From Caldilineaceae bacterium (GTDB lineage: Bacteria > Chloroflexota > Anaerolineae > Caldilineales > Caldilineaceae): 5,930 bases of DNA. The position numbers and the translations under genes were made by a program. Under the pieces are notes generated by a model, which was not told the DNA's origin, searched no databases, and saw only the letters and a program-made list of their open reading frames with translations. The DNA is taken from contig JAPKMV010000242.1 in the NCBI GenBank assembly GCA_026645635.1, forward strand, positions 1-5,930. Direction: 5' to 3'. Of this stretch, positions 1 through 5,930 are shown in pieces (the stretch's first letter is position 1; every line of letters begins with the position of its first letter).

Positions 1-1221
<1,221 letters not shown>

Positions 1222-1230
1222 GGGTAAATG

Positions 1231-1265
1231 TCAATTGTCAATTGTTAATTGTTGATTGTTAATTA
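1231..1265 (+). repeat. Heptamer array TYRATTG, left arm of an inverted pair
   Basis: Five consecutive 7-base units read on the plus strand: TCAATTG, TCAATTG, TTAATTG, TTGATTG and TTAATTA, with a degenerate TAAATG just before them at 1225-1230. The consensus is TYRATTG. The array sits between the start of aroA and the body of the four-helix-bundle gene, and supplies that gene's stop codon and last residues. The same heptamer appears in the opposite orientation at 1709-1750. It resembles the short tandemly repeated heptanucleotides (STRRs) described in filamentous cyanobacteria, but I cannot say it is homologous to them. Confidence 0.9.
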
Positions 1266-1689
1266 CAGATGGTTGGCTGGTGGTGTCTGTGCAGTAGGGA
1301 AGGGCGTCTTCCTCGCGAATGGATTTTGCCGGTGTGAGGGAGGCGCGAGCTGTGGTGATGCTGGTGTTGGTGATCTTGGCCAGGGAGATGCATTCGCTCT
1401 GAAGGTCGGCAAGTTTCTCTGCCGCGATCATATTGCTCTTGCTGGCGATCTGAAGCCAGACTTGGGTCTCGTTCAATTCTTTGAGACAGATCTTCAACTT
1501 GTGAATGAAATCGGCGGTGCTCTCGGCGCCTCTTGCTTCAGCGTAATGAGCAGCCGGCGCTGTGCCACTGCGCAACAACTGGTTGCCAACATGCTTCCCC
1601 GCTGCGGATGCCGGCAAATGATCACACACTTTCAGCACGCGCACAGCGAAATCGATCAGCCGCTCCTGAATATCGTCTCCCTTCGCCAC
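1231..1689 (-). CDS. Four-helix-bundle protein, S23/23S rRNA intervening-sequence protein family
   Basis: I chose the GTG at 1689, giving 152 residues that begin MAKGDDIQERL, because a perfect GGAGGTGAT Shine-Dalgarno lies 3 bases upstream (GGAGG is 7 bases away). An upstream ATG at 1746 would add 19 residues, most of them translated repeat (SIVDCQLLIVNC). The helical core, from DIQERLIDFAVRVLKV through QLLRSGTAPAAHYAEARGAE and DFIHKLKICLKELNET, matches the small four-helix-bundle family first found inside bacterial 23S rRNA genes and also related to the DGR accessory protein Avd. Members form oligomers (pentamers in known structures); the molecular role is unknown, with nucleic-acid binding suspected. 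The family is usually about 115-130 residues, and the surplus here is a C-terminal tail ending INNQQLTIDN that is translated from the flanking repeat. Sampled 60-base blocks are 47-52% GC against about 68% in aroA, suggesting acquisition. It interrupts tyrA and aroA and has no evident tie to aromatic synthesis. Confidence 0.85.
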   Translation of the reverse strand: MAKGDDIQERLIDFAVRVLKVCDHLPASAAGKHVGNQLLRSGTAPAAHYAEARGAESTADFIHKLKICLKELNETQVWLQIASKSNMIAAEKLADLQSECISLAKITNTSITTARASLTPAKSIREEDALPYCTDTTSQPSVINNQQLTIDN

Positions 1690-1692
1690 CTC

Positions 1693-1701
1693 ATCACCTC
1701 C
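1693..1701 (-). promoter_or_regulatory. Perfect Shine-Dalgarno deciding the four-helix gene start
   Basis: The minus strand reads GGAGGTGAT, a nine-base perfect complement of the usual 16S rRNA 3' end, followed by GAG and the GTG start at 1689. This favours the short GTG-initiated protein over the ATG at 1746 that lies inside the repeat. The site lies inside the repeat-bounded segment, so the cassette carries its own translation signal. Confidence 0.85.
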
Positions 1702-1708
1702 GTACCAG

Positions 1709-1750
1709 CAATTAACAATCAACAATTGACAATCAACAATTGACAATTAT
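1709..1750 (-). repeat. Heptamer array TYRATTG, right arm of the inverted pair
   Basis: On the plus strand the units are CAATTAA, CAATCAA, CAATTGA, CAATCAA, CAATTGA and a final partial CAATTAT; on the minus strand this is the TYRATTG heptamer again. The array is inverted relative to 1231-1265 and ends 5 bases from the tyrA stop codon. Units differ only at the two Y/R positions, which alternate between TCA-, TTG- and TTA-type versions. Confidence 0.9.
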
Positions 1751-1755
1751 CTTCC

Positions 1756-2628
1756 CTACTGCTTCCGCCATCCCGCCCGCGCCCGCTGCGATTCCCCCAA
1801 TTTCGCACGCAGCCCCGGCTCATCCGCCTGTTCAAGCAGCGCCCGCACCTGGTGCAGATGCCGGTCGAAGCTGTCGATCTGCGCCAGCACCGCCGCGCGA
1901 TTCGTCAGCAGGATGTCCAGAAACATCTGCGTGTCGCTGGCGGCCACGCGGCTCGTGTCGCGGAAGCCGCCCGCGGCCAACTCCCACACGGTGGGGTCGT
2001 CCGCGCCGACCTCGGCCACTGCGGCGGTGAGCGCGCTGGCGAGCAGGAAGGGCAGGTGGCTGATGCTGGCCACCAGCCGGTCATGGCGCGCCGCCTCCAG
2101 CACGACGGGCCGCGCGCCGACCGCCTGCGCCAGTTCCGCGGCCAGCGCCAGCGCCTCCGGGCTGGTGCGCGGCAGCGGCGAGAGCACCCACGTCGCGTTG
2201 CGGTAGAGGCCGCACTCCGACGCCTCGAAGCCCGCCGTCTCTTTGCCGCACATGGGATGGCCGCCCACCGGCTGCACGCCCGCAGGCAGGTGCGCCATCG
2301 CCGCGCAGATGTCAGCCTTCGTGCTGCCCATGTCCATCACCAGCGCGCCCGGCCAGAGCCGCGGGCCGATCTCCTCCAGCGTGCTCACAATCGTGCGCAC
2401 CGGCGTGGCCAGGATCACGATGTCCGCGCCGAGGATGCCGGTCTGCAGATCATTGGTGGCCAGGTCCACGGCGTGGGCGAAGAAGGCGTCGAGCACCGTC
2501 TGCGTGCGCCGCGCCACCCCGCGCACCTCCCGGCAGAGCTGGCTCGATTTCAGGTCGAGGCAGAGGCTCGCGCCCATCAGCCCCAGCCCGACCACGGCGA
2601 CGGAACAGTCTTGGAGTGGTTTGGTCAT
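1756..2628 (-). CDS. tyrA: Prephenate (or arogenate) dehydrogenase
   Basis: TyrA oxidatively decarboxylates prephenate to 4-hydroxyphenylpyruvate, or arogenate directly to tyrosine, using NAD(P)+. The 290-residue protein starts at the ATG at 2628 and ends TAG. It opens with a Rossmann dinucleotide fold, [11 protein letters not shown], with glycines at 14, 16 and 19. DMGSTK follows at 99-104. GGHPMCGKE at 122-130 carries the conserved active-site His124. [11 protein letters not shown] at 190-200 carries His191. [12 protein letters not shown] at 221-232 carries the arginines that bind the substrate carboxylates in this family. The rest is the helical dimerisation domain. There is no chorismate mutase or ACT domain, so it is the short monofunctional form. 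The end of the second Rossmann strand reads GVARR with no acidic residue; NAD-specific enzymes usually carry Asp there, so NADP use, as in cyanobacterial arogenate dehydrogenases, is plausible but unproven. The ribosome binding site is weak (CGAGAC), because the repeat at 2642-2765 crowds the leader. Confidence 0.93.
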   Translation of the reverse strand: MTKPLQDCSVAVVGLGLMGASLCLDLKSSQLCREVRGVARRTQTVLDAFFAHAVDLATNDLQTGILGADIVILATPVRTIVSTLEEIGPRLWPGALVMDMGSTKADICAAMAHLPAGVQPVGGHPMCGKETAGFEASECGLYRNATWVLSPLPRTSPEALALAAELAQAVGARPVVLEAARHDRLVASISHLPFLLASALTAAVAEVGADDPTVWELAAGGFRDTSRVAASDTQMFLDILLTNRAAVLAQIDSFDRHLHQVRALLEQADEPGLRAKLGESQRARAGWRKQ

Positions 2629-2641
2629 AACGTCTCGGAGG

Positions 2642-2756
2642 GAGATTGGAGACTAGAGATTGGAGATTATGAGATTGTGAGATTATGAGATTGGACTGCA
2701 ATCGCCCAATCACTCAATCTCCCAATCGCCTAATCTCTAATCTCCAATCTCCAATC

Positions 2757-2765
<9 letters not shown>
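2642..2765. repeat. Palindromic heptamer arrays, GAGATTR then YAATCTC
   Basis: The left half (2642-2693) holds seven GAGATTG/GAGATTA/GAGACTA units, the last three spaced by a single T. A short centre, GACTGCAATCGCC, follows. The right half (about 2699-2765) holds nine inverted units: CAATCGCC, CAATCACT, CAATCTCC and CAATCGCC as 8-mers, then TAATCTC, TAATCTC, CAATCTC, CAATCTC and AAATCTC as 7-mers. Both outer ends share GGAGGGAGATT. The halves could fold into a long imperfect hairpin with several registers. The array runs into the end of the upstream DAHP synthase gene and supplies its TGA stop at 2757-2759, and it ends 13 bases from the tyrA start. No U-run follows, so it is not a standard intrinsic terminator. 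Confidence 0.92.
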
Positions 2766-3773
<1,008 letters not shown>

Positions 3774-3780
3774 AGTTGGT

Positions 3781-3785
3781 CTCCT
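3781..3785 (-). promoter_or_regulatory. Shine-Dalgarno of the tyrA-side DAHP synthase
   Basis: The minus strand reads CAGGAGACCAACT before the ATG at 3773, so AGGAG sits 7 bases from the start. The site lies only 10 bases beyond the edge of the repeat palindrome at 3796. The nearest repeat arm reads ATCTCC in the mRNA sense, which could pair with this GGAG, so occlusion of the site is conceivable. Confidence 0.8.
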
Positions 3786-3795
3786 GGTTTTGGTG

Positions 3796-3913
3796 GAGAT
3801 TGGAGATTAGAGATTAAGAGATTGGGAGATTGAGGGATTGGGGGATTACGTCCCGGACCCAAATCTCCAATCTCTAATCTCTAGTCTCCTAATCTCCCAA
3901 TCCCTCAATCTCT
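3796..3913. repeat. Palindromic heptamer arrays, GAGATTR then YAATCTC (second copy of the family)
   Basis: The left half (3796-3848) holds GAGATTG, GAGATTA, GAGATTAA, GAGATTGG, GAGATTGA, GGGATTGG and GGGATTA. The right half (3861-3913) holds AAATCTC, CAATCTC, TAATCTC, TAGTCTCC, TAATCTCC, CAATCCCT and CAATCTCT. The centre contains a small perfect dyad, GTCC-C-GGAC, at 3850-3858 that would cap a hairpin. The array ends 2 bases from the upstream gene's stop codon and lies 22 bases from the next start. The unit is the same as at 2642-2765, but unit order and the 7/8-base spacing differ, so it is not a simple recent copy of that block. No poly-T tract follows on either strand. Confidence 0.92.
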
Positions 3914-3915
3914 TC

Positions 3916-4959
3916 TCACGCCAACACCATCTCCGGCGCGGCGATCGTCCTGTCCACTGCTTCCGCCACGCGGCGCAAGCTCTGCATGAGTGTGGCGAAC
4001 TCCTCCAGCGTCAGGCTCTGGCGCCCATCGCTCACGGCGTTGTCCGGGTCGGGATGCACCTCCAGGATCAGCGCGTCGGCGCCCGCGGCCACTGCGGCGC
4101 GGCTCATGGCGGGCACCAGCTCGCGTAGACCGGTGCCGTGGGACGGATCCGCCACCACCGGCAGATGCGTCTGCTGCTTGAGCACGGGCACCGCGTTCAG
4201 GTCGAAGGTGTTGCGCGTCGCCGTCTCGTAGGTACGGATGCCCCGCTCGCAGAGGAGCACATTGTAGTTGCCGTTGCTCACAATGTACTCGGCGCACATC
4301 AGCAGCTCGCGGATCGTGCCGCTGATGCCGCGCTTGAGCATGACCGGCTTCTGCTGCTTGCCCACCGCCTGGAGCAGGCCGTAATTCTGCATGTTGCGCG
4401 CGCCGATCTGGAGGATGTCGGCGTATTCCGCCACCATCTGCACCTGCTCCTCGCGCATCACTTCGGTGATCACCGGCAGGCCGGTGGCGGCGCGGGCGTC
4501 GGCCAGGTACTCCAGCCCCTTCAGCCCCAGCCCCTGAAAATCATACGGGCTGGTGCGCGGCTTGAAGGCGCCGCCGCGCAGCACCGTGGCGCCGGCTTCC
4601 TTGATCGCGTGCGCGATCTCGATGATCTGGCTGCGGCCCTCCACGCTGCACGGGCCGGCCATTACCACCACCGCCTCACCGCCGACGCGCACGCGTCCCT
4701 CGGCGATGTCGATGATGGTGTTGTCGGGCCGCGTCGTGCGGCTGAGCAGCTTGTACGGCTCCTGGATGCGCATCGTCTGCAGGACGCCGTCCATCTGGTC
4801 GAAGGTCTCGCGGGTGAGGCGGGTCAGGTCGCCGACCAGCGCCACGACCGTGCGGTTGTCCCCGTAGATGGGGTGGGTCTTGCAGCCGAGCGATTCGGCT
4901 TTGCGGATCACGGCGCCGATCTCGGCGGCGGTCGCTCCCGGTTTCATGACGACAATCAT
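3916..4959 (-). CDS. aroF: DAHP synthase, type I-beta, copy beside pheA (predicted different effector, possibly Phe)
   Basis: This makes DAHP from phosphoenolpyruvate and erythrose-4-phosphate, as does its neighbour at 2757-3773. I take the ATG at 4959 (347 residues, [10 protein letters not shown]), which lines up with the family N-terminus and has AGGAGG 5 bases upstream. An in-frame ATG at 5058 would only add 33 residues translated from the repeat. Residues 1-70 are the ferredoxin-like regulatory domain. The barrel follows with AGPCSVE (Cys104), [46 protein letters not shown] (His274), LEVHP (Glu300) and SDG (Asp311), so the active site is complete. A short extra tail ends APEMVLA. The regulatory domain is clearly more divergent from the paralogue than the barrel is. 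The tyrosine-contacting Ser31 is replaced: the segment reads KTHPIYG, with His29 kept and Ile31 present. Together with its place right after pheA, this suggests response to phenylalanine or another ligand. That is inference. Confidence 0.96.
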   Translation of the reverse strand: MIVVMKPGATAAEIGAVIRKAESLGCKTHPIYGDNRTVVALVGDLTRLTRETFDQMDGVLQTMRIQEPYKLLSRTTRPDNTIIDIAEGRVRVGGEAVVVMAGPCSVEGRSQIIEIAHAIKEAGATVLRGGAFKPRTSPYDFQGLGLKGLEYLADARAATGLPVITEVMREEQVQMVAEYADILQIGARNMQNYGLLQAVGKQQKPVMLKRGISGTIRELLMCAEYIVSNGNYNVLLCERGIRTYETATRNTFDLNAVPVLKQQTHLPVVADPSHGTGLRELVPAMSRAAVAAGADALILEVHPDPDNAVSDGRQSLTLEEFATLMQSLRRVAEAVDRTIAAPEMVLA

Positions 4960-4964
4960 CGGTT

Positions 4965-4970
4965 CCTCCT
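4965..4970 (-). promoter_or_regulatory. Shine-Dalgarno of the pheA-side DAHP synthase, deciding its start
   Basis: The minus strand reads AGGAGG, then AACCG, then ATG at 4959. This strong site fixes the start at the family-typical MIVVMK N-terminus and argues against the repeat-encoded upstream extension beginning at 5058. Confidence 0.88.
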
Positions 4971-5011
4971 GGTGATGACACAATTCTCGGTGACGTTCGC
5001 ACATACTTTTT

Positions 5012-5104
5012 TGACGCAGAGGCGCGGAGGCGCAGAGGAATAACTGCGAGAAAAGCACAAAGGCAAGTCTCTGCGTTCCTCTGCATCTTCGCGTCTCTGC
5101 GTCA
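5012..5104. repeat. Inverted repeat of 8-mer GCAGAGRC-type units
   Basis: A 29-base left arm at 5012-5040 (TGACGCAGAGGCGCGGAGG..., units of the GCAGAGGC type) is matched by an inverted right arm at 5076-5104 with 25 of 29 positions complementary. All four differences are transitions. The 35-base loop (5041-5075) contains another GCAGAGAC copy read on the minus strand. The right arm ends 9 bases from the pheA stop; the left arm is 52 bases from the next gene's start. In the operon-sense RNA the differences give mostly A-C mismatches, while in the opposite sense three become G-U pairs. After the stem the minus strand reads AAAAAAG, not a U-run, so an intrinsic terminator is unlikely. Translations of this repeat type (LCASAPLRQ) are a familiar source of false N-termini. 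Confidence 0.92.
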
Positions 5105-5113
5105 GATCAATTC

Positions 5114-5930
5114 TCATATTTGCAACAGCTCCGCCTGGCCGTTGACGCCGTTCGATTCCAGCGGCTGTGCGGCGGGGTAGCTGCCCAACAGCTTGACGAA
5201 GGCGGCGCGGCTCAGCAGCCCGACGACAGCGGCGCTGACGTTGCTGTCCTGCCAGTGGCCGTCTAGGTCTACATAAAACACATACTGCCAGGGGCGATTG
5301 CGCCGCGGGCGGCTTTCGAGCTTGGTCATGTTGACGTTGCGGGTGGCCAGTTCACCCAGCGCGTGGTAGAGCGAGCCGGGCGTGTTGGGCACCGCGAAGA
5401 CCAGCGAGGTCTTGCAGCGCGACGCCGGCTGCGGCTCCCCGCGCCCGACTACAAAAAAGCGGGTGTAGTTGTTGGGCATGTCCTCGATGCCCTCGTCCAC
5501 GATCTCCAGCCCGTAGACCTGCGCGGCCAGCCGGCTGGCGATCACGGCCACACCCTCCACCGGGTTGGCGGCCAGATCCTTAGCGCTGCCGGCGGTGTCG
5601 TACCAGGGCACCGCCGCGTACTTGTGGCGATTCAGGTAGCTCTCGCACTGCGCCAGCGCCTGGGGATGGCTGCGCACCTGGGTGATCGGCCAGGTATAGC
5701 CCGGCGGTGCGAGCAGGTTGTGGCGCACCCGCAGCAGGATTTCCCCATGCACCTTGAGGTCATGTTCCAGCAGCAGGTCGAAGGACTTGTTGATGCTGCC
5801 CGCGGTGGAGTTCTCCACCGGCACCGCGCCGAAGTCAGCCGCGCCGCTGTCCACCGCGTCGAAAATCTCCTCGAACGTGCGGCAGGGCAGCGCAACGACA
5901 TCGCCCCCGAAATGCTGCCGGCACGCCTCC
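5114..5930 (-). CDS. pheA: Prephenate dehydratase with C-terminal ACT domain, 5' end cut by the window edge
   Basis: PheA decarboxylates and dehydrates prephenate to phenylpyruvate, the committed step to phenylalanine. The frame is open to the right edge, giving 271 residues; the first roughly 25-30 residues are beyond it. Numbering from the first visible codon, the dehydratase domain shows [11 protein letters not shown] from 37, [10 protein letters not shown] from 86, DTAGSA, and [10 protein letters not shown] near 154-163, where the Thr of TRF is the catalytic residue. An ACT domain follows from about 174, with PGSLYHAL at 184-191 (in place of the common GAL motif) and ESRP at 205-208, the usual phenylalanine-binding signature, so feedback by Phe is expected. 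No chorismate mutase domain is visible in the part present. An internal GTG at 5854 is not the true start, because conserved sequence continues upstream of it. It is the first visible gene of the cluster and is followed, after a repeat palindrome, by a DAHP synthase. The stop is TGA at 5114-5116. Confidence 0.96.
   Translation of the reverse strand, partial: EACRQHFGGDVVALPCRTFEEIFDAVDSGAADFGAVPVENSTAGSINKSFDLLLEHDLKVHGEILLRVRHNLLAPPGYTWPITQVRSHPQALAQCESYLNRHKYAAVPWYDTAGSAKDLAANPVEGVAVIASRLAAQVYGLEIVDEGIEDMPNNYTRFFVVGRGEPQPASRCKTSLVFAVPNTPGSLYHALGELATRNVNMTKLESRPRRNRPWQYVFYVDLDGHWQDSNVSAAVVGLLSRAAFVKLLGSYPAAQPLESNGVNGQAELLQI

Larger units (their letters stand above)
1231..1750 (-). mobile_element. 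Candidate repeat-bounded cassette: four-helix-bundle gene between inverted heptamer arrays
   Basis: The small gene and its own ribosome binding site lie between two arrays of the same heptamer in opposite orientation (1231-1265 as TYRATTG, 1709-1750 as CAATYRA). The inner ends share an exact 18-base inverted repeat, AATTGTTGATTGTTAATT. GC content drops across the segment. It fits exactly between the tyrA stop at 1756 and the aroA start at 1221, leaving 5 and 9 bases. There is no recognisable transposase and I see no target-site duplication, so mobility is inferred from architecture only. The other junctions in this cluster carry similar inverted arrays without a gene, as expected for empty or non-autonomous relatives. 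Confidence 0.45.

Noticed and set aside
1231..1689. 23S rRNA intervening sequence or a diversity-generating retroelement, suggested by the protein family
   Set aside because: The flanks are tyrA and aroA, not rRNA, and there is no reverse transcriptase, template or variable repeat in the window.
4960..5058. In-frame N-terminal extension of the pheA-side DAHP synthase (start at 5058)
   Set aside because: The added residues ([12 protein letters not shown]...) are translation of the GCAGAGRC repeat; AGGAGG directly precedes the ATG at 4959, which aligns with the family N-terminus.
5012..5104. Intrinsic terminator between pheA and the DAHP synthase
   Set aside because: The inverted repeat could form a stem, but in the operon direction it is followed by an A-run, and in the other direction by GATCAATT; neither gives the required U-tract. 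The same holds for the GAGATTR palindromes.
4981..5115. CAATTCTC direct repeats at 4981-4988 and 5108-5115 as a target-site duplication around the palindrome
   Set aside because: The left copy lies 23 bases from the palindrome arm and the right copy 3 bases from the other arm and overlaps the pheA stop, so they do not mark matching element ends; chance is plausible.
5852..5854. GTG at 5854 as the pheA start
   Set aside because: The frame stays open and encodes plausible prephenate dehydratase sequence up to the window edge; the real start is outside.

Overview
The window is GC-rich bacterial DNA in which every gene lies on the minus strand. In transcription order the genes are pheA (its 5' end beyond the right edge), two tandem type I-beta DAHP synthases (aroF copies), tyrA, a small four-helix-bundle (S23/IVP family) gene, and aroA (its 3' end beyond the left edge). 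Apart from the small gene this is a phenylalanine/tyrosine cluster. The two DAHP synthases open the shikimate pathway, AroA makes EPSP near its end, and PheA and TyrA form the Phe and Tyr branches after chorismate.

The high GC, the Thermotoga-type DAHP synthases with an N-terminal regulatory domain, the class II-like EPSP synthase and the short-period intergenic repeats suggest a non-proteobacterial lineage such as Chloroflexota (Anaerolineae/Caldilineae-like). That assignment is an inference from style, since there is no rRNA or other marker here.

Layout from right to left: 5930-5114 pheA (partial); 5104-5012 a palindrome of 8-mer GCAGAGRC-type units; 4959-3916 DAHP synthase next to pheA; 3913-3796 a palindrome of GAGATTR heptamers; 3773-2757 DAHP synthase next to tyrA; 2765-2642 a second GAGATTR palindrome; 2628-1756 tyrA; 1750-1231 a four-helix-bundle gene enclosed by inverted arrays of a different heptamer (TYRATTG); 1221-1 aroA (partial). 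No gene-free stretch exceeds 300 bases; the longest spacers (about 140-155 bases) are mostly repeat.

Two things stand out. First, every gene junction holds an inverted pair of 7-8-bp-period repeat arrays that begins within 0-9 bases of the upstream gene's stop codon. At one junction the four-helix gene occupies the 'loop' of such a pair, which looks like a repeat-bounded mobile cassette whose shorter relatives may be the empty palindromes. Second, the two DAHP synthases differ at the effector position equivalent to Thermotoga Ser31. The copy beside tyrA keeps His29/Ser31 (tyrosine-sensing signature) and the copy beside pheA has His29/Ile31, suggesting a matched pair of Tyr- and Phe-responsive entry enzymes placed next to the branch enzymes they serve.
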